Source: Steromphala cineraria
Lineage: Eukaryota; Mollusca; Gastropoda; Trochida; Trochidae
Reading direction: 5' to 3'
DNA: 64,000 nucleotides
Assembly (NCBI GenBank): GCA_916613615.1
Contig: OU744730.1
Coordinates: 33,031,315-33,095,314, forward strand
The position numbers were made by a program, and so were the translations under genes. How positions within the stretch are numbered: position 1 is the first letter of the stretch; every line of letters begins with the position of its first letter. The notes beneath the pieces are model-generated. The model saw nothing but the letters and a program-made list of their open reading frames with translations, had not been told where the DNA came from and searched no databases. Positions 9,600 through 21,650 of the stretch are shown here, piece after piece.

Positions 9600-12500
9600 T
9601 CTCAAACTTAAGTAAAAGAAATTGATAAAGTTATAGATAGTTCTCCTAGTGGCATTATGGGTTAAATATTTCCCAAGGAGTTGAGTTCAATGCTTTTACA
9701 TACCCCTGTGCAATGAACTAGACAAATGCTTGACAGCTATCAAAGCAGACTGAATTTGAAGGTAGCATGGCTACCGGTGAGTTCTTCCTCATATTAGTTG
9801 AGAACTCTGTGGCTGTGTAGATAAGCTGTTTGGACAGTCAGTGCTGTCAGAGAACATGCATTTATCTTCATCTAGGATCATATCCTCAAAATATGTTAGA
9901 TAATTCGGAATATTGTAGATAGTGTGATCTCAAATTTTAGTCATTTAGGTTGCATGTATTTCTAATACAGTTTTGATGAGACGAATATGATAATATATTA
10001 AATGAAATATATTTACATATTTCAACTCTGTGGTATATTAAATTCATTTAATATTGTAAACACAGTATATTTCTGTTTTCACTAGCTATTGGCCTGATAC
10101 TATTTATATAAAAGTTAGTTAATTGGCTATATTAGGACAATTATGTATCTACTAAATATGTAAGTGACAGCTTCAAGCGACAGCAGTCCACTCTGGAAGG
10201 TTTCTGTAGTATGTAAAGAGGAGTTGTTTTTCATTGGTAATGATGTTGATAAATGTTATTGTTTTAAAAGTAGGTTATTTAACAATAATTGGCCAAAACT
10301 GGCAAAGCAAGTTCATGCAAAGATACATTTCTTTAACCAACGGTAACACTCTAAAATGAATGTTATGAAATTTTTATTTTTTTTTAACTAAGGCGAGACC
10401 AAATTAATTAGTTGATTTACAGATCCGCCGACTACGATTTTGGCAAATTCCTAAAATAAAAAAATGTTTATTTGAACCCCGCTCAATAAAAAATGTTGCA
10501 TTGCCACTGGAAAAAAATCTAAAATATTACGAAAATACGAACAGAAAAAGGGAGACTGCCAAAAGTACTCGCTCGAGAAAGTGTGTCACCCATTATCATT
10601 GTTTATGTTACAAATTTCCTGCCATTCTACATATTTTATCAAAGTTTAAACACATCGTCGAAAGCATGTTGATTTCCCCAAACCGGTGTTTCAGAAATTA
10701 GTTACTGGTTTGTTTTCACTCCAAATTACGAAGGTAAATTTTGATTAAAAAAAATTATATGCATAACGAAATATAAATATTCAAATACGATGGACTTAAA
10801 TAGAACCAAAGAACGGCTACCATAATTCAAACTATCAATTATATCGCAAAAGATCAAAGAATATGCAATGAATTTGTCAACTTTATCTGACAGCAGTTAT
10901 GAAAAGGAAACACCGTTTGAAATTACAATCGTATTTTCTTGACGACATATAGACATTATAAATATTATTTCGAGCTAAGTATAACATTTTTGATCGTTTT
11001 TTCTTCAAGTAATATGTAAATAAGCAAATGAATTCATTGCATCTTTGTTGTAAAATAAATCATCAGAACATTTCATCCAAAAACTTGTTTTATTTAGACA
11101 TTTAATATCTTATTGGTAATATGTTGTCATGAAAATGTTACGACCGCATGTTATTCTGAACATGGCCATTTAACTTTGGCACTTCGTTGTTTTATTTTCT
11201 TGCATCCTTTTGAAAAACGATTTAAACTTACGCTTTTAGACAGCAAGTTCACAAACTACGGATAATTCTACGATTATATGATACAGTTTTAATAAGACTA
11301 TTTACAAATTCGTCAACATTTAAGTGCATGAAAATTGCTAGCAATGTTGATAATCGTCGTTCGCAAGTCGTCAACAGACTAGTTATTTTTCAAGTGGTAT
11401 AAGGTAAACATTTTTATCTGATTGTTGCAGAAATAGTTACAAACAAGGTTTTATTTATAGAATTAGAAATGAGTCTATCTCGAGATTGATTAATAAAAAC
11501 GATCTTTATTTATTTCATTAATTATTGATTTTTTTGTTAGTGTAATTTTCTTAATAAATTTTATCAGAATACTTCTTATTATATTCAATCAAATTTTATT
11601 TTGCAATCAGATTAAAACACTATAATATTAAGATTGATCAGGGCAAAAGATAAAAAACAATTTGTTTTGCATGATAGATTTTCAAAAAGAGTTATATTAT
11701 TTTAAATGAAAGACTTACAAGACATTTTAAAAAAAATTAATTTTAAATGTCACATTATGAAGTCTATTGATAAAAAATCCTTTTACACAACTAGTACTTA
11801 CTTCTGCATGCATGATACAATAAAACAAAATCTGTGGAATGAAAAACAAAACATTAATAAAAATTTAAGATATATATCAGTGTTTTCGCCGGTCTTGTGT
11901 TAATCAGTTTTCAGGCAAATCTTTGTCGACACTACACCAAAAAGCTTCTTTTTTCTTTTTTCTTTTTTCCCTCCTGCCTTGAGCCATTTTGACCTCCAGA
12001 AATCCGTAAATCAAGTAATTAATTTTGTGTGGCCTAAGTAAGTTTGTTAAATTTTATTACCATTTTGTATTGTAAAATGAAAAATAGATCTTATTCAAGG
12101 TATTAGTACATGCAATGTATAACAGTACAATGTATTTCACTTTTGTATGTTCCAAAAGCAGGACTTTGTGGTTTAATGGAATTAGATACATGTATTCTTC
12201 TAAGAGATTTCTTTTTCTTGATAAAGCACTTTACATGCATCAAGAACATTTGTATTCCCTTTCATCCTTTGTGTCAATATAGCTAAGAATCTCTCCCTGT
12301 TTTCTTGATTCTGGGCATGTTTTGTCAATAAACTTCTCTGTTACCCTCTGACCTCTTTGAGCTAGAATTTCTTTCAACAAGTCCAGATTTCTTCATCTGG
12401 AATATCCAAACCATTCCTTATCGGTAATGAGTCGCAGAGAAATCGTGCATGCTTGACGGGTTGGGTGTGAGTCTGGTCATACTGACATATGGTTCTTCTT

Positions 12501-14270
12501 GATGCGAGGGGCTCTTTTCTTGGTGATACAAGGGACTTATTTCTTGTTGATGTTTGGGACTCCAAAAATAAGGTTTTGTTGTGAATATGAAATAGATATC
12601 CTGTGAACTTTTGTATGTGCGATGAGGAGTATGTATAAAAAGATAAAGAAATAAAGAAATATAAATATTTTTTACAAAATGAACAGGATTTATTTCATAA
12701 ATTGATATTTAGGTTAGGAAGAGTCACTGTTGTTCAAGAGTTGTTGTGAACTATATTGCAAACAAGGAAGATTTTCTCTTTCTTTGTTTTCTCTTAAGGA
12801 CTCTTTTCTCTGTTTTTCTCTCCCCTTTTGTCTCACCCACTGTGATCACTGTCAGCCGACCTTTCACCAACTATGACCCATGTGCGAATGCAGACTATTG
12901 CGGCTTGGAAAGACAATCCCTGATTGGCCAATTAGAAAGATCAGCTGACGCGACCCGTTACTGAACCTTGCTAGACTCAATATCAGAGTGAAGCGGGTAT
13001 TAATGAGGCCAGGTTTACTTAGACTGGTTGGAGAAGAGGTTTGATAGCAATATTGAGTGGTTTCAGACATACTTAGTGTCTACATTTTGCGGGGCTTGTA
13101 AAGTTTTCAGGAGGGCTTGTTGATTTCTCAGATCACAATCCCTGTTTCATAAAATGACTTTTACCTATTTTAACATCGATCATCAGCTGCATTGTAATCT
13201 GATAGCTGTATCAATATTGAGATAAATAGTAATTGTTATTTCCTTCCCTCTGCCTGTATGAAATGACATTATGTCAGGTTGAGTGTTTCAGTTTACTATA
13301 TTCCTTGTGTGTTTAGCATTTTCAATTGTCAATAGTGTCATTGGATTGTATTGGCTCAGAGATACTTTTCTGTCTTTGTTATTTAAATTCTGATATTTGG
13401 CATAAACAAATTTTGAAAAAATTTGAAAGGAAACGGTCTTCATGAAATAATTATGTGCATATGTTTACTTAATCATGTAAACATTTACAGCAGGAAAAGG
13501 AAAAGATCATAAGATTCATATTTAAGTAATTCTCAAAACTAAACTTGTCGTCCACTTTCCAACATGTTTTTAAAATCAGAAAATATTTAACAACGTTTGA
13601 CTCTAAGATAAAAAAAAGTAGTTTAAATTTTTTATAATTTAAATTATTTTAGTGAATATTTCATAATAAGATTACACTTACAAATAAAAATAAGTGCTAA
13701 ATTTATGTATCATTCAATTAAAAAAAATAAAAGTGATTATTTGGCATTTAAAAGAATTAACCCGGGTAGGTTAAAATTACTGATCTAACCAAATTATTAC
13801 TGTTGACCCCGTAGTTAATCATTGGAAACTAATTGCTGAAATAGTGATTCAAATTGTGCAAACTTTAAACAAAGAAGCACAAAATATGAAATATGAATAA
13901 AGAATTAAGCAGCAGTTAAAACTGCATAGTGCAACTGAGTAGTAAGTTCAAACTGTGGACCATTGTGTGACAAGCTTTAAGTAGGGTAGGGTGAAACTTA
14001 CAATGATTTCCGTCCTTGTAAGTGGTAATATAGACTTGATTCGTCCCTCTTAATTAAATTCATATAATAAAATACTGATAACAAATTCATATATGACATA
14101 AAAAAAAATCACAATTTTCGAGATTGAAATTTTTTTTATCTTGATGATTGCATTGGTAACATGAATGAATTTTAGACAAATATTAAACTTAAAAGGAGAC
14201 TTGAATAAAGTGTATTTGCAACTGGCTCAGTGAAGTTATTGTATTGGTAGAAGGAAGGGAGAAGTTTAAT
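9600..14270. other. Long non-coding stretch upstream of the GTPase gene
   Basis: Mostly AT-rich with only short unconvincing ORFs (10164, 10501, 11706, 12374 on -, 12746). A CCAAT-type palindrome ATTGGCCAAT sits at 12923-12932, close to a region of more balanced composition (about 12830-13000), so a promoter for the downstream GTPase gene could lie there. That is inference from a single motif. A pyrimidine-rich run (CTTTTTTC repeats) lies at 11945-11972. Confidence 0.3.
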
Positions 14271-14274
14271 CAAA

Positions 14275-14520
14275 ATGGAGGAAGAGCAAGATGTTGTGGT
14301 TATGAGACGGTCGTCTGAAATTAAGAAAAACAGACGATCGTCGGAAACTAAGGGAAAGATTTCTACGGGAAAGAGTGTCCGATTTGCGGAGGATACAAAA
14401 GGACGATTTTCGTCTGATGTAGAGGATTGTCGGTCGTCCGATGGAAGTAATCAACGATTTTCGTTAGAGAGCCACGGGAGTAGGAGTTCTGATGAAGAGT
14501 TGAGTATTGTGTATTGGTAG
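14275..14520 (+). CDS. Small ORF with RSS-acidic repeats and an RVxF-like motif
   Basis: An 81-codon ORF with a favourable start (CAAAATGG). The product is highly polar. Arg-Ser-Ser-acidic motifs recur every 8-9 residues: RRSSE at 11-15, RRSSE at 20-24, RFSSD at 44-48, RSSD at 53-56, RFSLE at 61-65 and RSSDE at 70-74. These look like basophilic or acidophilic kinase sites. Residues 33-37 (KSVRF, followed by AED) fit the [RK]x(0,1)VxF protein-phosphatase-1 docking pattern. No membrane segment or Cys. Arg is encoded by CGA/CGG and AGA mixed, unlike nearby low-complexity DNA. The stop TAG overlaps a potential donor (G|GTAGAT), but splicing to the acceptor at 15595 would give a TGA. So it could be a stand-alone small gene, an upstream ORF in the GTPase leader, or chance. 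The family is not recognised. Confidence 0.4.
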   Translation: MEEEQDVVVMRRSSEIKKNRRSSETKGKISTGKSVRFAEDTKGRFSSDVEDCRSSDGSNQRFSLESHGSRSSDEELSIVYW

Positions 14521-14584
14521 ATGGGGAACGTTGATTATTGTATACTTGATGACAAAATAGTGGGAATAATGATCCATTTGAGTT

Positions 14585-14912
14585 AAGTTATGATGATGGT
14601 GGTGATGATGATTATGATGATGATGGTGGTTTGTTTGATGATGATGATGATGGTGGTGTATGAAATGATGATGATGGTGTATGAAATGATGATGATGTAT
14701 GAAATGATAATGATGATGATGATTGTGTGTTAGATGGTGATGATGAAGATCATCGTAATATGTTAGATGATGATCATGATGGTGTATTAGATGATAGGGA
14801 TGATGGTGATGGTGATGAGGGTGGTAATGTTGATGATGTGTTAGGTGATGATGATGATGATGATAATGTGCGGGCTGATGAGGATGTTAAGATGATGATG
14901 ATGATGGTTTAT
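14585..14912 (+). repeat. (GATGAT)n microsatellite
   Basis: Imperfect GAT/GATGGT repeats with ATGAAATGAT inserts. The 62-codon Asp-rich ORF at 14727-14915 is a translation of the repeat and is not called as a gene. Confidence 0.85.
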
Positions 14913-15368
14913 TAATTGATTTTCAAGGTTTTTATTGTTATGGTGATAATAACTTGATAATGATAATGATAGCAGAATTGTTTTGGATGCACCAGATCAT
15001 CTATGATCAACACTGACTCAGTGAAGGGCGGAGAATCAAACCTTTAGATCACTGAATCACTCACGCTTCCTATAACAAACAAACTCAATTGTTGTACATC
15101 CGTAAAATGAGTTCATTTAAATGGTTTGGTGAATCTTCATTCAATAATGAATGTTTTAAATATCCTCCTTGTAATGAATCGGCTTATATGTTTCAGACTA
15201 CATTATACTTCATGCAGATATGCATGGTATTGAACTAGATATGTCAAAATTAATGTTCTATTAATCAGATTTAAAAAATAAAATATTTTGAAATGTCGCT
15301 CCTTTTATTATTGTCCTCACTTAGGAAAGGCCATGTTATGACAATTCCATTGTTTCATGAGGTCAGTC

Positions 15369-15412
15369 AGTGGCAGAACCAGGCTTGGGGGGTCCAGCCC
15401 CCCCTTTGAAAA
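15369..15412. mobile_element. hAT-like MITE terminus
   Basis: CAGTGGCAGAACCAGGCTTGG followed by GGGGTCCAGCCCCCC resembles the CAGTGGCGGATCCAG termini of hAT-type MITEs. Similar starts occur at 31890 (CAGTGGGGGATCC) and 43864 (CAGTGGCAGATCTGG). I did not find the opposite terminus for any of the three, so they are probably fragments. Confidence 0.35.
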
Positions 15413-15605
15413 TCAGTTATAGATTCAAGTCAATTAAAATCATGTTAAATAACAATACACCAATACACAAAGCCAATATCATATTGTTTCATGATGTCAA
15501 TAGTGATTGTAGGTTGACAAGTTTCTGTGAAAATAAAGAATAATTGATATTGTTTCACAATTGATGATGTAATAAATTATTTTTCTTTATTTCAGACCAT
15601 TAAAG

Positions 15606-15782
15606 ATGGCAACAGGAAGTCCGAACTACAAAATAATTCTATGTGGCGAATATGGCGTAGGAAAAAGCTCTATCTTCAGACGATTTCAGAGCAATACATA
15701 CGTAGAGCATGCTGGGAAAAAGTCAACTATCGGACTCGACCAAAGCTCAAAATTGTATGAAGTTGGGGACAGCGAAGTAAAG
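15606..15782 (+). CDS. Rab-like small GTPase, coding exon 1
   Basis: This encodes residues 1-59 of a 205-aa Ras-superfamily GTPase. It starts MATGSPNYKIILCGEYGVGK; GEYGVGKSS (14-22) is the P-loop (GxxxxGKS), and T41 in KSTIG is the likely switch I threonine. An acceptor at 15594-15595 (TTTATTTCAG|ACC) lies 10 nt before the ATG, so the start codon is in a second exon behind an unseen 5' UTR exon. The exon ends GTA AAG|GTAAAT in phase 0 and joins in frame to 21651. The family binds GTP and cycles on membranes in vesicle traffic. The start is chosen as the first ATG after the acceptor, in an AAGATGG context. Confidence 0.85.
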
Positions 15783-16149
15783 GTAAATATTTCTTTGTTA
15801 AGTTTTGTAAGGTCATCTAAATGTATATTTCAATCTCATCATATTCGTGTTATAGTGGATAAAAGATAATTTGGATTATGGTTGCAAAACAGAAACAGCT
15901 GATGCTTTGTTTTGTTATCCGAAAGGACAAGATGTTAAAATTTTCAAAAAGTTCTAAAGAGATCAAAATTATTTCATTTAATTTGCAAATAGGAACATTA
16001 TGACTTTGCATCACAAACTTTTAAAATGCAATGCTTTATGATAATCAAAGCCAATTGATTAAAATATTTTCAAGGAAACCATTGATTTCCTTGTAAACCT
16101 ATTGATCACAAACTAATTAATAACAAAAAGACTAATATGAGTCTGATAT

Positions 16150-16345
16150 TGGACTTGCTGCCCTCCTCACGACAACAGCCCGGGTTCGAATCTCTGTAGG
16201 CCTTGTATTGTGTAGTGTCCCTGGGCAAGACACTTCATCCACATTGCACTCAGTCTACCTAGCTGTACAAATGGGTACCTTCAGGGCAATGAGAGAATCT
16301 GTGAGCTTTGAGCATGCCTAGCTGGCATAGAAAGGACACATTACT
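16150..16345 (+). mobile_element. tRNA-derived SINE with conserved central domain
   Basis: A box-B-like GGGTTCGAATCTC (16183-16195) is followed by GTCCCTGGGCAAGACACTTC, then ATCCACATTGCACTCAGT and AGCTGTACAAATGGGTACC. The same central block is present in reverse orientation at 53080-53165. This order is that of tRNA-headed SINEs with a conserved central domain in metazoans. The tRNA A box is poorly preserved. Confidence 0.6.
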
Positions 16346-17859
16346 TATGGACTCTAATCATTATGATTATTACCCAAATATACATTATCAAATAACCTTT
16401 ATTTTAGACCAAATTTCATTATTAAAACAAAATGAAAAATAACAAAATTGGAATTGACTATAGTTCATCTTTCTATAGAAAATGTATAGGGAAATGGTTA
16501 AATGATTTTATATCGGCATTAAGCTTATGTTTACTATTTGAATTAGATGTTCTACATCTTTCAAACCTTACATGAAAGTGAGAGATCCTGAGAGCAAAAG
16601 CCATTTTCTTGAAATGAAATTGCCTTGCTTAGCTTGAATTGGTAGTTAAAAATAGAGCCAGCAATATGTACAGCGATGAATGAAGAGATAATAATGGCAC
16701 TGAAGAAAGTCAATTTTGTATCTTATCAGAGTTTTGATAACCTTTAGGGAAAGCTAAGATATGAGCTGTTCTGAATGGGGTTATTTCAGAACATGTTGAT
16801 AATGTGTTAAGAATGATAACTATCATAATTGTAAATCTGTAAACATGAAATTCAAAATTTTCTTTTTTTCATTTCTTAACTTATGATTAAAATATATACA
16901 AAAAATGTACCGATACTCAAAAAAATTTCACAAGTATATTTTCTGGACTCTATTTGGAATATTTAATGTTTGCAGTTTTGTTATTTAGGTAGAATAACTT
17001 GAACTGGGATAAATGTAAACTTTAAATTTTGTTTTGTAATTTGTTTTGATAAAACCTTATGCATCATTATGTTATGAAATAGTAGTAGTTTGCACTGTTT
17101 GATTTTGAGGGAAGTTACGTTTGACATCTTTGGACTATGTTGTCAACACTAAAATATTCTGTATGCCAATTTACAGGAATAACAATTTAACCTGTTAAAA
17201 TAGGGTAAAATCTGAAATTTTCTAACAGATAGCTTTTTAAGTATTACCCGGACCCACTGTTTAAACTTTAAAAAATCCCAAAATTTGGTTTAGTAAATTC
17301 CTGCCCAGTCGAATTTAATATAAAATAATGAAATGACAGCTTTCAGAAAGGCTAGCATCTAGAGACAAAGGATCAGAGTTCAAATGATAGAGATATCAAA
17401 ATGGCTGCTTATTCCCAGTACGGAGCTCAGTGCAAGCTCCTCTCACTGCATGCATCGGTGTCTGACCTAGTTTATGATACTTTGTTTTGAAACCTGAAAC
17501 ACTGCATATAGCCTTCACAACTGTGGGAATGTTATGATGACAATTTGGTTCACACTTCTTAACTATGTCATATGTGCATACCAAAGGTTGTTAAATATTT
17601 TATTTACCAATAATTATTTTTCACCTTTAATCCGTAATATAAATGCTATCTAGAAACAATGATGAAATAAGATGATATATTTAGACAATCGTTTTAAATG
17701 TTCAATCAGACTGAGCAATTGATGAACGTGAAAAAATCTTGTTCACTAAATGAAATATAAGATTTAGAAGATTCATCAGTACCATACATTGTCATGTATA
17801 GCCCAGTGATGAACAGAAGCTTTACCAACTGAGATACTTCACAAGCCTAAGGGTCATTT

Positions 17860-19658
17860 CAAGAATTTAAGAACTATAAGGTGATGTCAGGAAAATCAAA
17901 ATTCATGGTAATGGTTCCAATTGAAAGACAATGCTTTTAACCTTAATGGAGCAGTATTAAAATATATCATGTAAAGTTTAGCCATGCAATTCTTTTTCTT
18001 AAACAAAATGAATTAAAGGTGTTCACACAAAATGGTCTCCCATGGATTTTAGGTGAATCTTCATACTTTCTCCTCTGACTGTGGATAATTGGTTTGTGTT
18101 AGGATATTTTTGACACTATCAAAATAATTCAAGTTACATTAACGTACAATTATCAGTGAAAAATTATAATATAAAAATATAGTCGCAAAGCGACAATGAC
18201 AGGATTCAGCCCAAAGTAATGAGTGCATTTTGCCCTTTGTATGAACTTTGGCCCCTGCTAACACTGGCACGAAAGCGCTCAAACTTACATATTATATAGC
18301 TGAAGCCTCCTCCTTTGGTATGTTAGCCTCAGAAGTCGCGAATACTCAATACCTTTCCCAGTGTGCACTTTCAAAATAGCTCCACTTTTTCCATACCACC
18401 TTTTTCAAATGCAGATAACTCGAAAACCTGAATTGATATCTGCCTGAAATTCTCAGAACTGACAGACAAGTAGTCAGACTGCAGGAATATAGGGAGAGAA
18501 GGGGGCAGAGGGCAGAGGAAGAAGAAATATACTTTTTTTTTATTTTTTTTTTTTATTATATAAGTCCAGACTTCATTGGCCATTTGCGGTGTTGCCCTGC
18601 CCTTGGGAAGGATTTTCATCAAATAAAATCGAAAAAAGTGCTTTTTTTTTCAAGCCAAAATTTTTTAGGAAAAAAAATTAGCGATTTTATTCTTTTATCT
18701 TAAAGACCTTGCCAATGTCTAACTCTCATGCAAATATCATCAAATTCCCTGGCTAGGTTTTTGATTTATCCGCCCTTGAAGTTTGCAATTTTTAGATTTT
18801 GGTCAACTTTGAAAGGCCACAGCAGAAAAAGTATTAACGTTAGGACTTTCTAGACGTCAAATTAGGAACTACAATGCTTCAGCTACATTGAGTATAAATT
18901 TCAGCTCTCTGGCGCAAGTATCTTTAGAGGAGAAGATTCTCAAAGGTGCATGGGGTCCGGACTTTTTGACTTACCTTATGTAATGTGACACGTCCCATCG
19001 ACCGGAAATGACTGTTCGCGAGCGATTTTATTCTTTTATCTGAAAGACCCTGCTAATGTCTCTCTCTCATGCAAAAATCAAAAACTTCTATGGTCTGGGT
19101 TTTGAGTTATCTGCCCTTGAAGTTTGCGATTTTTAGATTTTGGTCATCTTTGAAAGGTCACAGCCAAAAAAGTATTAACGTTAGGACTTTTTTGAAGGCA
19201 AATTCAGAACTACAATGCTTCAGCTACATTGAGTGTAAATTTCAGCTCTCTGTTGCAAGTATCTTCAGAGGAGTTGATTCTCAAAGGTGCATGGGGTCCG
19301 GAAATTCTGAAAAGTTGAAAAATCCAATATGGCGGCCAAACCACGTGACCTACGACATCGTCCTGATTCCCTTTTTTGCGTAGAATTTTATTGCGCATCT
19401 TTTGAAAAAAAATTAGGTCTCTAGCTGCATTTTGAAAAAAAAAAAACATGTTAATTTTTAGATTTTGGATTCAAACTGTACCTTTAATGCGACCTCTGAT
19501 TTGAAAAACCAAACGTCATATTCGAAGTCTCAGTTGTAAAAGCTTCAGCCGTTTTCGCTAAAAGCTGCGCCAAAAATCGGTGGAATAAAATAATAATAAA
19601 ACACGCCAATAACAATAAGGATTCAGCCTTAATTATCAAAAAATGTGCTACTGCCCCT
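17860..19658. mobile_element. TTAA-flanked element with internal 341-bp-period duplication
   Basis: The right terminus GTGCTACTGCCCCT abuts TTAA (19659-19662). Its inverted form, AGGGGCAGTAGCAC after TTAA, is at 57158. The left part (GGTGATGTCAGGAAAATC, GGTTCCAATTGAAAGACAATG) matches 57195-57235. Inside, about 280 bp from 18681 is repeated from 19022 (GCGATTTTATTCTTTTATCT ... GGTGCATGGGGTCCGGA). No transposase seen. The left boundary is approximate. Confidence 0.5.
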
Positions 19659-21419
19659 TTAAGACAGTCTGGTAGAGTAACAGGTGTAGAATGTTTGGTA
19701 AGCAGATGATAGAAATCTTCTGGCAGATGAGACATGTTAGAAACAGACCTGTGAATTGACACTGCTCTGGAAACAAAATGGCTGCCCTATCAGACACAAC
19801 TGTGTTATCTTTCCTTTCCCTGTGTTTCCTCCAATACAGGTGCCGAAAACCTGCAAACATCTGTCAGTTCCACCTCCTTGTTAACCCTTCACAGGCAGCT
19901 GCTAAAGTTGGAAACGGATAAACTGATAAAATTTGTGCCTTACATTAAAAGTGACTATTATCACAACAAGTTAACTAAAGATATGGTTTCCCTGGGTCAG
20001 TAGCTAAAGAGAACCTATATACAGAATATTTCCATCACAGGTTAAGGATTAAGTTGAGGATGAGACAAAACTTCTAAACTTGAAATCATATGATAAAGGA
20101 TCCACAGGGTTCTAAATTGTGGTTGCTGGGCATGTGCTTGCAGGAGCAATCCAACCATTGACTACATTCATTGTTGAATTAAACAAAATGCAAATGTTTC
20201 ATCCGTTAAAGAAAAAATCAAGGTTGTAAGATTATTTTTGTAGTAGTTATATGATTGAATTGTGATTATTTCTTTTGTAAGTTTCACGTTGTCTGCAATT
20301 TTTAGCATTTAAAGTCGCGCATATTACAAAAGGTCAAAATTATATAAATTTTTTCAAACCGAAAATGCCTGATCATCAATTTAATTATTGCAATTACAAA
20401 CTTAACAGCATGAGGAAATATACTTATCAAAATATAACCGCCTGGCTTTGCCTAATGTAGCATTCAAACAGAGAGTTTGTCAGTTCACTTGATTATCTAT
20501 TCTAAATTACCAAATATATCAGCTTTCAAGCTCTCAATATCTGTGACCTGTAAATGACCTTTTAATTACAGTAGCTTATCAAAATGCCATTAAAGGGCTC
20601 TTTAGTTGCTCAGTGGAAAGGTTATACTCATTTAAGTGTGAAATGCTTCAATTGTATAATTAGAAAATCAAACACAAAGATGAAATGAGTGAACATGGAG
20701 TAAGCAGGCATGTCAACATGCTTCTGTTATAGTTCAAATGTAAATACTTGTTAGTTATGACTTTGAATACTGTGTCCATACAATGATGATTTGTCCTCTT
20801 CAATAACTCTGTACAATATTGGCCTAGGTCCTCAACAACAAGTTTGAAATTTATGCCCAGTCTTTGAAACTGCAAGAGATAGAAATATATATTGATACAT
20901 TTCAAGTTTTATAAAGTAACAAATGTCTGAGGCTTGCTGAGAATATTTTACTTTTTTCAACAAGTATTTATTAAAAAGAATTATATATCAGAATACACAA
21001 GGGTGAGATTGTATTTATCATCCAAAATCACTGTACAACTCCTTGTGCAGTGATGTCATAGAATTGTGACACCATACCTTGATGATGCGAAACATTTACT
21101 TACCCATTGCAGGGCATTGTCAAAATCATATATCCTTTGAATATTCTTACACAAGCATAAAATCCAATAGAACACTTTTTTGCATGATTTTTGCACATTT
21201 TTGAAAATATATCTTTTGTACTCTAAGTATCAACTACTACTACTCCTTGACTTATATTCAGTCTCTGAAATAATTACCGAAAGCCATTATTTTATTAAAT
21301 ATAAGAAAGGAGCCCCAGAGAATTGGCTATTTCAGTTCTCTACAGATCTAGACTTGCTTCTCAAGAAGTTTTGTCAAACTTGATGAGGCAGGTCGAAATA
21401 TGAGCATTCCTACTGGCCT

Positions 21420-21545
21420 TGAGGGATATCCCTTTGACTGAATAGGTAGAGTAGCTGACTTTCAACCCGAAGCTCCAGGGTTCAAATCCCGGTTGAGGTG
21501 ATCTAACAATCACTTCTGTTACATGAAGATTTATTTAACTACAGT
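21420..21545 (+). mobile_element. tRNA-derived SINE head
   Basis: GGTAGAGTAGCTGACTTTC is followed, at tRNA-like spacing, by CCAGGGTTCAAATCCCGG, an intact box B and T-arm. The A box and D-arm are degraded and there is no complete cloverleaf or discriminator, so this is a SINE remnant rather than a tRNA gene. Confidence 0.5.
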
Positions 21546-21650
21546 ATAAGTGTAAGACTACAACTACTCCTTCTAAAGATGCTTAAGCTAGTTGCACAAA
21601 AAGTATCTGATACGACTTGTCAGCCATTTATCAACTGTCCTCTGTTTCAG

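Larger units (their letters stand above)
15783..21650 (+). other. Intron of the Rab-like GTPase gene
   Basis: GT (15783) to AG (21650) intron of 5.9 kb, phase 0. The acceptor is TGTCCTCTGTTTCAG. It is filled with repeats: a SINE (16150-16345), a TTAA-flanked element (about 17860-19658) and another SINE (21420-21545) only about 105 bp before the downstream exon. No other coding exon seen. Confidence 0.75.

Noticed and set aside
9774..9783. ATGGCTACCG followed by GTGAGT, a possible tiny first exon of the GTPase gene
   Set aside because: Joining it to the acceptor at 15595 gives ATG GCT ACC GAC CAT TAA, an immediate stop.
14727..14915. Asp-rich ORF
   Set aside because: Reads through the GATGAT microsatellite only.
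14516..15605. The 81-codon ORF as an in-frame upstream exon of the GTPase
   Set aside because: Using the donor at 14517 and the acceptor at 15595 produces TGA at the junction; other donors are out of frame with the GTPase ATG.
21440..21510. Possible tRNA gene (box B and T-arm present)
   Set aside because: A box and D-arm are degraded and no complete cloverleaf can be drawn; read as a SINE head.
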